In this document: in pieces, positions 25,597-34,691 of the stretch | Layout of the letters: the number at the start of each line of letters is the position of its first letter | How positions within the stretch are numbered: the first letter of the stretch is position 1 | From: Bacteroidales bacterium | Lineage (GTDB): Bacteria > Bacteroidota > Bacteroidia > Bacteroidales > UBA932 | Direction: 5' to 3' | DNA length: 64,000 nt | Assembly (NCBI GenBank): GCA_017400135.1 | Contig: JAFPVJ010000021.1 | Span: 97,159 to 161,158 of the forward strand | Notes under the pieces: generated by a model | Told to the model about the DNA's origin: nothing | Seen by the model: the letters and a program-made list of their open reading frames with translations, nothing else | Database searches by the model: none | Made by a program: the position numbers and the translations under genes

Positions 25597-26208
25597 CTAG
25601 AGCTTGGTGGCGAAGGACGCAAGTTCCTGCCGTTCTCCGTGCATCGGAGAAGGTTCGGCGTGGGCGGAGGCGTGGCCGACGGGCAACAGGAAGGCGATCT
25701 CATAGCCTTCCATCTCCGGGAACAATTCGTGCAGGGTGGCAGGATCGAACGAACCGATCCAGACACTCGCCAGGTCCAGGTCCGTCGCGGCCAGCATCAT
25801 GTGCGTGCCAACGATGGCGGCATCCACCTCCGCGCTGTTCTTGCCGTCGACGGGACGGACCCAGGCTTCGTCGGCCTTGTATCCGACCAGGAATACAAGC
25901 GGCGCATCATAACAGGAATGGACGATACGGAGTCTCGAGAGCGCCTCTTCGCTGGAGACAACCCATACATGGACCGGCTGCAGGTTCTTGGCGCTGGGAG
26001 CCAGGCGGCCGGCCTCAAGGATCTTGCGGATCTTCTCGACGGAAACGGCCCGGTGAGAGAAAGCCCGGCAGGAATAGCGTTTGTCCGCCAGCCGGAGGAA
26101 AGCATCGGAGCCCGTGTGCTTCTTGATTTGATGCTCTACATCGACAAAAGCCGCACGGTTGTGGATCTTGGAAATGTCGCTCACACGATCAAGGAGTCTT
26201 CTTTTCAT
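25597..26208 (-). CDS. Nitroreductase family protein
   Basis: A 203-residue FMN-dependent nitroreductase-like protein. The core starts near residue 36 with LADKRYSCRAF, followed by GRLAPSAKNLQPVHVWVV, the FMN-binding region, and the late segment LASVWIGSFDP. The ~35 residues before the core are an unusual extension, but no start codon nearer the core is in frame. These enzymes reduce nitro compounds, quinones or flavins with NAD(P)H; the substrate is unknown. It lies 58 bases after murF on the same strand, so it may be the last gene of the tgt-lptG-dut-murF run. Confidence 0.85.
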   Translation of the reverse strand: MKRRLLDRVSDISKIHNRAAFVDVEHQIKKHTGSDAFLRLADKRYSCRAFSHRAVSVEKIRKILEAGRLAPSAKNLQPVHVWVVSSEEALSRLRIVHSCYDAPLVFLVGYKADEAWVRPVDGKNSAEVDAAIVGTHMMLAATDLDLASVWIGSFDPATLHELFPEMEGYEIAFLLPVGHASAHAEPSPMHGERQELASFATKL

Positions 26209-26266
26209 ATTTCTTTACGCTTTGTTACGCGACAAGATATGAAAAAAGACGCCATTTTGCAAATCC

Positions 26267-27589
26267 CTACAATTCCGGGATCGCGTTTTCCATCTTGATG
26301 CCGCGGGAACCCTTGACCAGGACGACGGCCCCGGAGACGGGATTCTCCTTCAGCCAAGCCGCCAGTGCAGCGGAATCCGCGAACCAGGCCGGAGTCGGAT
26401 CGGGTTTCAGTTCCTGCAGGGCCTTGCGGAACTCTTCGCCCACGAACACAGGACGGAAATCGGCAGACAGGGCTTTCCGTACGATGGCACAGTGCTCCTG
26501 CAGCGATTCATCTCCCAGCTCCCGCATGTCGCCCAGCAGAGCGATTTTCGACGGAGCCTGTACGGCCGCGAAATTGTCCAGGGCGGCCCGCATGCTCGAG
26601 GGATTGGCATTGTAGGCATCGACGATGATCGTGTTGCGCTCCGTGCGGGTCATCTGCGAACGGTTGTTGGCCGGCACGTAGGCCGCGATGGCGGCTGCCG
26701 CATCTGCGACCGGCACGCCGAAACGCGCGCCCACGGCCAGGGCGGCCATGACATTGGCTGCATTGTAAGCGCCGACCAGCTGCGTCTTGATCACGCGCTG
26801 GCCCATACGGATGCGCAGGAAAGGCTCATCGGGGCTGGAAGGAAGGACACCGGCACCGGCATGCGTCAGGCCGTAGGGCAGGATCGAGAGGCCCGGACGC
26901 TCCGCCACCATTCCGCAGAGGTCCGCATCGTCGGTATTGAGGAACACTTCCCCGCCGTGGGAGGCGATCCAGTCGTACAGCTGTCCCTTGGCACGCTTGA
27001 CACCCTCGAAACTGCCGAAGCCCAGCAGGTGCGCCCGGCCCACATTGGTGATCAGGCCCAGGTCCGGCTCGCACACCCGGACGAGATGTGCGATGTCGTC
27101 GGGATGGTTGGCGCCCATCTCGACGACGGCCAGCTGCGTGGCGTCGTTGATCTTCAGGAGCGTCAGCGGGACGCCGATGTCATTGTTGAGATTGCCTTCC
27201 GTGGCCGTGAGCGTATACCGTGTGGCCAGGACGGTCCGGATCAGTTCCTTCGTCGTGGTCTTTCCGTTGGTTCCGGTCAGGCCGATCACGGTGAGCCGCC
27301 GGCCTTCGGGACGGACGGCGTTGCGGTGATGGCGCGCCAGGGCCTGCAGGGCCTCCAGCGTATCCGGGACGGCGATGACATCGTCCCTACCGCTCCGGGC
27401 CGCCTCGCTGTCCTCCGAAACGACGGCGTAGCGCGCCCCGGCCTCCAGAGCCTTCAGCGCGTAGGCGTTCCCGTCAAAATTCTCACCCTTGAGGGCAAAA
27501 AACAATTCGCCGCCCTTCAGGGTGCGGCTGTCGGTCGTCACCACGCCCCCGCAGGCGAGATAACGCTCATATAAGGTACTGATTTCCAT
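26267..27589 (-). CDS. murF: UDP-N-acetylmuramoyl-tripeptide--D-alanyl-D-alanine ligase
   Basis: A 440-residue Mur ligase. The N-terminal domain has TDSRTLKGGELFFALKGENFDGN, the central domain has the ATP loop GLTGTNGKTTTKELI, and the later DAYNANPSSMRAAL block is typical of MurF rather than MurC, D or E. The enzyme adds D-Ala-D-Ala to complete the muramyl pentapeptide in the cytoplasm. The start is six bases from the dut stop. The usual dcw cluster is absent; murF sits alone among tgt, lptG and dut. Confidence 0.95.
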   Translation of the reverse strand: MEISTLYERYLACGGVVTTDSRTLKGGELFFALKGENFDGNAYALKALEAGARYAVVSEDSEAARSGRDDVIAVPDTLEALQALARHHRNAVRPEGRRLTVIGLTGTNGKTTTKELIRTVLATRYTLTATEGNLNNDIGVPLTLLKINDATQLAVVEMGANHPDDIAHLVRVCEPDLGLITNVGRAHLLGFGSFEGVKRAKGQLYDWIASHGGEVFLNTDDADLCGMVAERPGLSILPYGLTHAGAGVLPSSPDEPFLRIRMGQRVIKTQLVGAYNAANVMAALAVGARFGVPVADAAAAIAAYVPANNRSQMTRTERNTIIVDAYNANPSSMRAALDNFAAVQAPSKIALLGDMRELGDESLQEHCAIVRKALSADFRPVFVGEEFRKALQELKPDPTPAWFADSAALAAWLKENPVSGAVVLVKGSRGIKMENAIPEL

Positions 27590-27595
27590 AGCTTT

Positions 27596-28030
27596 TTATT
27601 TGACTCCCGTACTGCCGAAACCGCCCGCTCCCCGCTGTGTCTCGTCCAGCGATTCGACTTCCTCCAACTGCGCCTGCTCGCAGCGGGCGAACACCATCTG
27701 GGCGATGCGCTCCCCCGGCTCGATGGTAAAGGGCACGTCGGAAAGGTTGACCAGGATCACCTTGATCTCGCCCCGATAGTCGGCATCGATCGTACCGGGC
27801 GTATTGAGTACCGTCACGCCGTGTTTGGCGGCCAGGCCGCTGCGGGGCCTCACCTGCCCTTCATAGCCGGCGGGAATCTGCATGTACAGTCCCGTCGGAA
27901 TCAGCGCACGGCCCAGGGGTGCCAGCACCACGGGCTCTTCGAGAGCAGCCCGCAGATCCACGCCCGCGGACAGGGGCGTCGCATACGCCGGAAGTTCCCG
28001 GCCGGAACGGTTGACGACTTTGACGATCAT
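27596..28030 (-). CDS. dut: Deoxyuridine 5'-triphosphate nucleotidohydrolase
   Basis: A 144-residue trimeric dUTPase, standard length. The five family motifs are visible, including SAGVDLRAA (1), [11 protein letters not shown] (2), [13 protein letters not shown] (3), GERIAQMVF (4) and the C-terminal GGFGSTG (5), which closes over the substrate. It converts dUTP to dUMP and pyrophosphate. It is tightly packed between lptG (7 bases) and murF (6 bases). Confidence 0.97.
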   Translation of the reverse strand: MIVKVVNRSGRELPAYATPLSAGVDLRAALEEPVVLAPLGRALIPTGLYMQIPAGYEGQVRPRSGLAAKHGVTVLNTPGTIDADYRGEIKVILVNLSDVPFTIEPGERIAQMVFARCEQAQLEEVESLDETQRGAGGFGSTGVK

Positions 28031-28037
28031 AGACAGA

Positions 28038-29126
28038 CTATTTGGGTGCCTTCCAGTACAGGACGGCCGTTATGATGGCATAGATGAAATTGGGAAGCCA
28101 GAGCGCCAGCCCCGGCGGTAAGGTGTCCGTGGTCACGAACATCTGGCTGAACTTCAGGAACAGGATGTAGGAGAAGGCCAGCGCAATGCCGGCTGCTATG
28201 TTCCAGCCGATGCCGCCGCGCCGCTTGCGCGCCGACAGGGACACGCCCATCAGCGTCAGGATGAAGGCGGAGAACGGCAGGGCGAAACGCGTGTGCTGCT
28301 CGATCTCCGAATACATCACGTTGGCGTCGCCTCGCAGCTTCTGCGTCTCGATGAGTTCCTTCAGTTCCCCGTACGGGAGGGTCTCCACGGTCATCTTGTT
28401 GCGATAGAAGTCGGAGACCGTCAGGTTGATGACCGTATCCATCCTGGAGCCCGTGCGCACCTTGTCTTCCAGGCCTTCGGAATAATCCCGGATGAACCAC
28501 TTACGAAGGGTCCAGCAGCCCTTGGTGCTGTCCCAGGCTGCCGTCTCGGCCGTCAGCTTGCTGATGATCTTGTTGTCCTGGATGGACTCCAGGGTGAACT
28601 TGTACGCCGTGTTGTTCCAGGTGCTGAAAGACTCCACATAGACGAAGGTGCCCGGGTCGATCTGGTAGTGGACGTCCCGGTTGTAGAATCCTCGTTGCTT
28701 GACGTATTTGTTCTCGAATTGCAATCGCGTCGAATTGGACCGCGGGATCACATAGAGGTTGAGGACCAGGGATAGTCCCGCGATCAGGGCGGCCGCCACC
28801 AGGTACGGCACCATCATCCGGTGATAGCTGACGCCGCCGGACAGGATGGCGATGATCTCCGAGTTCGAGGCCATCACGGAAGTGAAGAAGATCACCGTGA
28901 TGAACACGAACAGCGGGCTGAACATGTTGATGAAGTACGGGATGAAATTGACGTAGTAATCGAAAATGACAGCCTTGAGCGGAGCTTCCTTGGACACGAA
29001 ATCGTCGATCTTCTCACTGATGTCGAAGATGATGACGATGCCGATGATCAGGATCAGCGCGATGAAGAAGGTCGAGATGAACTTCTTGAAGATGTAGAGG
29101 TCTATCTTTTTCGGAGTCAGGTCCAT
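28038..29126 (-). CDS. lptG: LptF/LptG family LPS-export permease
   Basis: A 362-residue YjgP/YjgQ-family inner-membrane protein. The start ([35 protein letters not shown]) is the classic first helix of this family. A periplasmic jellyroll region lies between two groups of three membrane segments, and the C-terminal half carries the [31 protein letters not shown] region. In the LptB2FG transporter these permeases extract lipopolysaccharide from the inner membrane. Bacteroidetes often keep one copy behind tgt, as here, four bases after it. LptF and LptG are not distinguishable from this sequence alone. Confidence 0.92.
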   Translation of the reverse strand: MDLTPKKIDLYIFKKFISTFFIALILIIGIVIIFDISEKIDDFVSKEAPLKAVIFDYYVNFIPYFINMFSPLFVFITVIFFTSVMASNSEIIAILSGGVSYHRMMVPYLVAAALIAGLSLVLNLYVIPRSNSTRLQFENKYVKQRGFYNRDVHYQIDPGTFVYVESFSTWNNTAYKFTLESIQDNKIISKLTAETAAWDSTKGCWTLRKWFIRDYSEGLEDKVRTGSRMDTVINLTVSDFYRNKMTVETLPYGELKELIETQKLRGDANVMYSEIEQHTRFALPFSAFILTLMGVSLSARKRRGGIGWNIAAGIALAFSYILFLKFSQMFVTTDTLPPGLALWLPNFIYAIITAVLYWKAPK

Positions 29127-29130
29127 ACGC

Positions 29131-30261
29131 TTACAGTCTGCTGGTTATCCGCGGAAGGACGGCGTCTTTCCACGCGGCGAAATCGCCCGCTTCGATGTGG
29201 GCGCGGCTCTGCCGCACCAGGTCGAGATAGAAGGCCAGGTTGTGCTCCGTAGCGATCATCGCGGCCATCATTTCGCCCGCGATGAAGAGATGGCGGAGAT
29301 ACGCCTTGGTGTAGGTCCGGTCCACGAAGGACGTGCCGTCGGGGTCCAGCGGGGAGAAATTGTCTTCCCACTTGGCGTTGCGCATGTTCATCACGCCGTT
29401 CCAGGTGAACAGCATCCCGTTGCGCCCGTTGCGGGTCGGCATCACGCAGTCGAACATGTCCACGCCGCGGGCGATGCCCTCGAGGATGTTGGCCGGCGTG
29501 CCGACGCCCATCAGGTAACGCGCCCGGTCCTGCGGAATCAGCGGGCAGACCAGTTCCAGCATCTCGTACATCTTCTCCGTAGGCTCCCCCACGGCCAGGC
29601 CGCCGATGGCGATGCCGACCTGGGAGAACGGAAGGGCGTGGTCCACGGCCCGTTTCCGGAGTTCCGGATAGACGCAGCCCTGAATGATCGGGAAGAAGGT
29701 CTGCTCATAGCCGTAGAGCGGCTCCGTCTCGGCGAAATGCTTTGCGTAGCGCTCCAGCCAGCCCTGGGTCAGGACGAGGGACTTCTCGGCATAGCGGTAA
29801 TCCGCGTCGCCGGGGCAGCATTCATCGAGCGCCATCATGATGTCGGCCCCGATGATGCGCTGGGTGTCGACGTTATTCTCCGGCGTGAACAGGTGGCGGG
29901 ATCCGTCGATATGGGACTGGAACTTGCAGCCCTCGGGCGTGATCTTGCGCATCTGCGCCAAGGAAAAGACCTGAAATCCGCCGCTGTCGGTCAGGATGGG
30001 CCGGTCCCAACTCTCAAACTTGTGTAGGCCGCCGGCCGCCTTCAGGATATCCAGGCCGGGGCGGAGATACAGGTGGTAGGTGTTGCCGAGGATGATCTCG
30101 GCGCCGATATCCTCCTTCAGTTCCTTGTGATAGACGCCCTTGACCGAACCGACGGTCCCCACCGGCATGAAGATGGGCGTGCGGACGACCCCGTGGTCGG
30201 TGTGCAGTTCGCCGCAGCGGGCGGCGGAACGGGGGTCGGTGGCGGTCCTGACGAACTTCAT
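29131..30261 (-). CDS. tgt: tRNA-guanine (queuine) transglycosylase, zinc ligands replaced
   Basis: A 376-residue Tgt, which exchanges guanine-34 of tRNA(GUN) for preQ1. The substrate-pocket and nucleophile motifs are present (DSGGFQVFSL; MFDCVMPTRNGRNGML). In the zinc-site region the usual CxCxxC is replaced by DPDGTSFVDRTYTKAYLRHL, and only the distal histidine (TEHNLAFY) remains. This matches other Bacteroidetes Tgt sequences as I recall them. ATG 30261 is chosen because the -7 box at 30288-30295 lies inside the longer frame that starts at 30327. It heads a run with lptG, dut and murF. Confidence 0.94.
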   Translation of the reverse strand: MKFVRTATDPRSAARCGELHTDHGVVRTPIFMPVGTVGSVKGVYHKELKEDIGAEIILGNTYHLYLRPGLDILKAAGGLHKFESWDRPILTDSGGFQVFSLAQMRKITPEGCKFQSHIDGSRHLFTPENNVDTQRIIGADIMMALDECCPGDADYRYAEKSLVLTQGWLERYAKHFAETEPLYGYEQTFFPIIQGCVYPELRKRAVDHALPFSQVGIAIGGLAVGEPTEKMYEMLELVCPLIPQDRARYLMGVGTPANILEGIARGVDMFDCVMPTRNGRNGMLFTWNGVMNMRNAKWEDNFSPLDPDGTSFVDRTYTKAYLRHLFIAGEMMAAMIATEHNLAFYLDLVRQSRAHIEAGDFAAWKDAVLPRITSRL

Positions 30262-30287
30262 ATCACAAAAATAACTTTCAAAGTTAA

Positions 30288-30295
30288 CAAAAATA
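30288..30295 (-). promoter_or_regulatory. Promoter -7 box of tgt
   Basis: TATTTTTG on the minus strand is a perfect TAnnTTTG match about 27 bases before ATG 30261. Its upstream region overlaps the nupG promoter; the two -7 boxes form an inverted repeat 13 bases apart. Confidence 0.6.
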
Positions 30296-30308
30296 CGGTG
30301 AAATCTCT

Positions 30309-30316
30309 TATTTTTG
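30309..30316 (+). promoter_or_regulatory. Promoter -7 box of the NupG-like gene
   Basis: TATTTTTG on the plus strand is a perfect TAnnTTTG match giving a leader of about 34 bases. It is the mirror image of the tgt -7 box, so polymerase at one promoter would cover the other. Confidence 0.6.
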
Positions 30317-30355
30317 TAAAACAGCACTAAGAAGAATAATCAAAACTAGCTTAAT

Positions 30356-31633
30356 ATGAACAACAAAAATGTCAACCTGCGCTTGATCGTGATGCTCTTC
30401 CTGGAGTTCGCCGTCTGGGGCGCCTACCTCACCTCTCTCGGGCGTTATCTCGGCAACATTGGCCTGGGACCGCAGATCAAGTGGTTCTTCGCGATGCAGG
30501 GCATCGTCTCCCTTTTCATGCCGACCCTGATGGGCATCGTAGCCGACAAATGGATTCCCGCCCAGAAAGTGCTCTCGCTCTGCCACGCGCTCGCCGGTCT
30601 CTTCATGATCGGAGCCGGGCTGTATGCCAGGAGCGCCGGAGCGGCCGTTCAGTTCGCCCCGCTCTTCACGCTCTATTCCCTGAGCGTCGCCTTCTTCATG
30701 CCGACGATCGCTATTTCCAACTCGGTGGCTTTCAACGCCCTCTCGCAGGCCGGAAAGGATCCCGTCAAGGATTTCCCGCCCCTCCGCGTGTTCGGTACGG
30801 TCGGTTTCATCTGCAGCATGCTGCTGACCAATTTCTTGAAAATCGGAGGTACGGCCATGCAGGAGAGCTACACCCAGCTGCTCTCCTCCGGTATCCTGTC
30901 CCTGATCCTCTGCGGATACGCCCTCACGATGCCGCCTTGCCCCGTCAACAAGGGCGAAAGCACTTCCCTGGCCGACGCCTTCGGCCTCAAGGCTTTCTCC
31001 CTGTTCAAGCAGGGCCAGTTCGCCATCTTCTTCATCTTCTCGATGCTGCTGGGTGCCGCGCTTCAGATCACCAACGGCTACGCCAACACCTTCCTGGGCT
31101 CCTTCGCGACCGATCCGGCCTATGCCGACGCTTTCGCCGTCAAGAATTCCAACGCCCTGATCGCCATCTCGCAGGCCTCCGAGACCCTTTGCATCCTGCT
31201 CATCCCCTTCTTCATGAAGAAATTCGGCATCAAGAAAGTCATGCTCATCTCGATGTTTGCCTGGGTGTTCCGTTTCGCCTTCTTCGGAATGGGTGATCCC
31301 GGCATGCCGGGCGTGCTGCTCTTCATCCTCAGCTGCATCGTCTACGGCATGGCATTCGACTTCTTCAACATCTCGGGAGCCCTCTACGTCAATGAAAACA
31401 CCGGAGAAGACATCCGTTCCTCGGCCCAGGGTCTGTTCATGCTGATGACCAACGGCCTGGGCGCCACGATCGGCACGCTGGCGGCGGGAGAAGTGGTCAA
31501 CCACTTCGTCTACAATGCCGCCGAACCCTCGTGGAGCGCCGCCTGGTACGTCTTCGCCGGCTACGCCCTCGTCGTCGGCATCCTCTTCATGATCCTCTTC
31601 AAAGACCCGCAGAAGCAGAAGAAAGCCGCATAG
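30356..31633 (+). CDS. nupG: Nucleoside:H+ symporter, NupG family MFS
   Basis: A 425-residue protein with about twelve membrane segments. The opening LRLIVMLFLEFAVWGAYLTSLGRYLG, with WGAYLTSLG, and the MGIVADKW loop are typical of the nucleoside permease branch of the major facilitator superfamily. It imports nucleosides with protons, fitting with hpt-adk salvage elsewhere in the window. The gene is monocistronic, diverges from tgt and ends within a hairpin shared with the GH130 gene. Confidence 0.88.
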   Translation: MNNKNVNLRLIVMLFLEFAVWGAYLTSLGRYLGNIGLGPQIKWFFAMQGIVSLFMPTLMGIVADKWIPAQKVLSLCHALAGLFMIGAGLYARSAGAAVQFAPLFTLYSLSVAFFMPTIAISNSVAFNALSQAGKDPVKDFPPLRVFGTVGFICSMLLTNFLKIGGTAMQESYTQLLSSGILSLILCGYALTMPPCPVNKGESTSLADAFGLKAFSLFKQGQFAIFFIFSMLLGAALQITNGYANTFLGSFATDPAYADAFAVKNSNALIAISQASETLCILLIPFFMKKFGIKKVMLISMFAWVFRFAFFGMGDPGMPGVLLFILSCIVYGMAFDFFNISGALYVNENTGEDIRSSAQGLFMLMTNGLGATIGTLAAGEVVNHFVYNAAEPSWSAAWYVFAGYALVVGILFMILFKDPQKQKKAA

Positions 31634-31643
31634 CGGGCGCTAT
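31630..31643. terminator. Short hairpin shared by the nupG and GH130 stop codons
   Basis: ATAGCG-GG-CGCTAT is a 6-base-pair inverted repeat between converging genes; each arm contains one of the two TAG stop codons. The stem is short and lacks a U-tract, so termination is uncertain. Confidence 0.35.
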
Positions 31644-32620
31644 ACGATACTGTTCTCCTTCGTCCAGCGGACGATTTCGGGGACGTAACCGAAAGCCAGA
31701 CCGGTAACGGAATCGGCGCAGCCGTAATAAACGGCCAGCCGCCCCGTCTCCGGATCGTGCAATGCCGCACACGGGAATGTCACATTCGGCACATCCCCCG
31801 TGCACTCATAGATCTCGCGCGGCGAAATCAGGTACGGACCGCTGCGCGAGAGTACCTTCCACGGCTGCTCCAGATCCAGCAGCGCCGATCCGAAAGCATA
31901 CACATAACCGTTGCAGGACCGAAGCACACCGTGATAGATCAGCAGCCAGCCCTCCGGCGTCTCGATCGGCACCGGGCCCGCCCCGATCTTCATGCACTGC
32001 CACGCGCTCACCTCAAAGGGCGCCGGCGACATCACATGCCGGTGGCGGCCCCAGAACTCCAGGTCCGGCGACTCCGAATAGAAGATGTCACCGAAAGCCG
32101 TATGGCCCGTGTCGGACGGGCGCGAAAGCATCGCGAAACGTCCGCCAATCTTCTTCGGGAACAGGACGCCGTTGCGGTTGTACGGCAGGAAAGCATTCTC
32201 CAGCTGGTGAAAAGTCTCGAAATCCTTCGTCCAAGCCACGCCGATGGTCGGTCCGAAATACCCGTTGCACCAGGTTACATAATAGACACCGTCAATCTCC
32301 GTGACGCGCGGGTCATAACCGTAGACCCACTCCGCGACCTCCGGATCCGCCCCGACCAGTTTGAAATCTTCTTCCTCAATCTCCCATTGGATGCCATCCA
32401 CCGAGAAGCCGACATGGATGCGCATCCGCCGGTTGGTGTCGTCGCAGCGGAACACGCCGGCATAGTTGTACTTGCCCTTCTTGAAAGGCACGACGGCGGA
32501 ATTGAAAATGGAATTGGACGTCGAGAGCAGGTTGCGGGGGATGATGGGGTTATTCGAATACCGCCACAGTACGTCCTTCGATCCGGCAGGACGCTCCTCC
32601 CAGGGGAAAATATCAGTCAT
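31640..32620 (-). CDS. GH130 beta-1,4-mannoside phosphorylase (N-glycan type)
   Basis: A 326-residue five-bladed-propeller GH130 enzyme without signal peptide, so cytoplasmic. The conserved [25 protein letters not shown] (general-acid aspartate), [19 protein letters not shown] and [23 protein letters not shown] segments are all present. From memory it is very like the gut-metagenome enzyme UhgbMP and Bacteroides relatives that phosphorolyse Man-beta-1,4-GlcNAc from the N-glycan core, giving mannose-1-phosphate. I prefer ATG 32620, two bases after the MFS stop, to the TTG at 32626. Position after the MFS transporter suggests that transporter brings in its disaccharide. Confidence 0.92.
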   Translation of the reverse strand: MTDIFPWEERPAGSKDVLWRYSNNPIIPRNLLSTSNSIFNSAVVPFKKGKYNYAGVFRCDDTNRRMRIHVGFSVDGIQWEIEEEDFKLVGADPEVAEWVYGYDPRVTEIDGVYYVTWCNGYFGPTIGVAWTKDFETFHQLENAFLPYNRNGVLFPKKIGGRFAMLSRPSDTGHTAFGDIFYSESPDLEFWGRHRHVMSPAPFEVSAWQCMKIGAGPVPIETPEGWLLIYHGVLRSCNGYVYAFGSALLDLEQPWKVLSRSGPYLISPREIYECTGDVPNVTFPCAALHDPETGRLAVYYGCADSVTGLAFGYVPEIVRWTKENSIV

Positions 32621-32622
32621 GG

Positions 32623-33900
32623 TCAAGATTTTTGTATTTCACTTTTAGGTTTGTCTTCGTAGGTAAACGGCACGAACCAGGTCATCAGGAAGGCCGGGAT
32701 CGTCGCGAGCATCACGGCAAGGAAGAACCACTTGTAGCCCATCGCATCGCTCAGGAAGCCGGACGCCATCCCCGTCAGCATCACAGACAGGTTCATGATG
32801 CCGGTCGCAAAGGCGTAATGCGCCATCTGGTGCGGCCCGGGGGCTACCTGCTGCATCATGAAGAGCGTCAGGCCGACGAAACCGAAGCCATAGCCGAAAT
32901 ACTCCAGCACGATGCCGCCGCCCACGATCCACATGCTCTGCGGCTGCAGCCAGGCCAAGACGGCATAGACGATGAAGGGAATGTTGAAGATGCAGCAGAG
33001 CGTGAACAGGGTCCTCTTCAGGCCCCGTTTCGCGATATAGTAGCCGGCCAGCAGCGATCCCAGCAAGAAGGCCGCCGCACCGCAGGTGCCGTAATACAGG
33101 CCGATCTGCTCGTTGCTCAGGCCCAGGCCGCCGGCGGCGACGTCCGTCTTCAGGAACAGGGGTACGATCTTCATCACGAAACCCTCCCCCAGACGGTAGA
33201 GGATGATGAACGCGATGTAATACCAGATGTGCTTCTTCTGGAAGAACGACACGATCACTTCTTTCAGTTCCCCCATCACCTTGTCCACAGAACCGCTCTT
33301 CGCAGGCACCTGCGTGCACGGCAGGGCCTTGATATGGTACAGGCCCAGCAGCACGAGCATTGCGCCGATGACCCCGAATACGATGCTCCAGGATGTCGCT
33401 ACGCTGAACTTGTTGAAAAGGCGCCCAGCCAGCCAGACGAGGCCACCCGTCGCCACCAGTTTCGCCAGGTTGTAGAAGGCACCCTGCCAGCCGATGTACT
33501 TGGACTGGTTCTCATTGTCCAACTCCGACATATAGACGCCATCCGCCACGATGTCGTGCGTAGCCCCGCTGAACGCGACCACGGCCAGCAGTGCGATGCA
33601 GACCGCAAAGAAGGACGGCAGATGCAACGCAAAGGCCACCAGGCCGAAGAGCACGCCGCTCAGGACCTGCGTCAGGATGACGAAGAATTTCTTCGTCTTA
33701 TACAGTTCGAGGATCGGGCTCCAGAGGAACTTGATCGTCCAGGGCCACATGATCAGCGAGGTCCAGAACGCGATCTGGGCATCGCTCACCTGCAGATCCT
33801 TGAACATAACGGCGGAGACCATGTTGAGGACCACGAACGGCAGTCCCATGGCGAAATACAGGGTCGGGACCCATTTCAGGGGAGATGCGTTCTTGCTCAT
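32623..33900 (-). CDS. MFS transporter, probable glycan-fragment importer
   Basis: A 425-residue protein with about twelve membrane segments. The N-terminal [23 protein letters not shown] and [15 protein letters not shown] regions place it in the AmpG/PAT-like branch of the major facilitator superfamily. In AmpG the cargo is a GlcNAc-anhydroMurNAc disaccharide. Here the neighbouring GH130 suggests a mannosyl-GlcNAc or related disaccharide; that is inference. Its start and the CBM9 stop overlap (TGATG), and the GH130 start follows the stop by two bases. Confidence 0.88.
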   Translation of the reverse strand: MSKNASPLKWVPTLYFAMGLPFVVLNMVSAVMFKDLQVSDAQIAFWTSLIMWPWTIKFLWSPILELYKTKKFFVILTQVLSGVLFGLVAFALHLPSFFAVCIALLAVVAFSGATHDIVADGVYMSELDNENQSKYIGWQGAFYNLAKLVATGGLVWLAGRLFNKFSVATSWSIVFGVIGAMLVLLGLYHIKALPCTQVPAKSGSVDKVMGELKEVIVSFFQKKHIWYYIAFIILYRLGEGFVMKIVPLFLKTDVAAGGLGLSNEQIGLYYGTCGAAAFLLGSLLAGYYIAKRGLKRTLFTLCCIFNIPFIVYAVLAWLQPQSMWIVGGGIVLEYFGYGFGFVGLTLFMMQQVAPGPHQMAHYAFATGIMNLSVMLTGMASGFLSDAMGYKWFFLAVMLATIPAFLMTWFVPFTYEDKPKSEIQKS

Positions 33901-34685
33901 CAGGGATGGGTTCTAAGATTGACAGATTTCTTGTACGCGAACAGGTCCGGGACTACCCCATCCTCGTCGATGAAACGGAGGTAACCCCAGCGCAGCGGAT
34001 GGTGGATGTCCACCACCCCGGTCGGCGCCCACACCCAGTTCTCCTCAGGCTGGGTCAGCCACTCCACGCGGGAGAAGTTAGCCCGCCAGATCTTGTTCTC
34101 GCGCGGATCCGCTCCGCCCCGGCTCAGGCCGGCGAAGGGAATCTTCATCTCCACGCTCCAACCGGCATCCGTGTCATTGGAACGGTTCAGCGTGCCCTGC
34201 ACCTTGACCGCGACCTCCAGTCCCGGGAAATCCCAGGTCATCATATAGGTTCCCCCTTCGCTGTAGGGCCGGTTCATCAGCAGGTCCATCACCGTCCCCA
34301 AAGCATTGACCTCCAGCTCGTAATAGAGGATCTTGTCGCCGTAGGGATTGAGGAAAACCTCGAAATCGTTGTCGTGGTAGACAATGTCGTCGCGGCGGGC
34401 GACGCCGGCCTTCACGTCTGGCTCCACCAGCACGGCGCTGATATAGAGATTGTCATCGTCCCACAGCATCCGCATCGTGGTCAGGTACTTCGGTTCGGCA
34501 AAGCCGTCACCCCGGATGTCCCGGAAATCCGCACAGGGCACGGCGTCGCCCCACTCCTTCTCCGTGACGCGGCCGTCGATCTTGATCTTGCCCGAAGTAC
34601 GGTAACAGTCATACACGGGCTGCGCCATTCCCGCCAGCGGCAGGAGAAGCAGGACCCACACAAGCATTTTTCTCATATTCTTCAT
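33900..34685 (-). CDS. Secreted CBM9-like carbohydrate-binding protein
   Basis: A 261-residue protein with a signal peptide (LLLPLAGMAQ). A single beta-sandwich of the CBM9-like type follows: IDGRVTEKEWGDA at the start, LWDDDNLYISAVLVEPDV, HDNDFEVFLNPYGD and WSVEMKIPFAGL are the recurring blocks of this fold. No catalytic motif is visible. Such stand-alone CBM9-like proteins are common in Bacteroidetes glycan loci and are thought to bind sugars in the periplasm. Close packing with the MFS gene and the fucosidase upstream places it in one transcript. Confidence 0.82.
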   Translation of the reverse strand: MKNMRKMLVWVLLLLPLAGMAQPVYDCYRTSGKIKIDGRVTEKEWGDAVPCADFRDIRGDGFAEPKYLTTMRMLWDDDNLYISAVLVEPDVKAGVARRDDIVYHDNDFEVFLNPYGDKILYYELEVNALGTVMDLLMNRPYSEGGTYMMTWDFPGLEVAVKVQGTLNRSNDTDAGWSVEMKIPFAGLSRGGADPRENKIWRANFSRVEWLTQPEENWVWAPTGVVDIHHPLRWGYLRFIDEDGVVPDLFAYKKSVNLRTHP

Positions 34686-34691
34686 AGCTGA

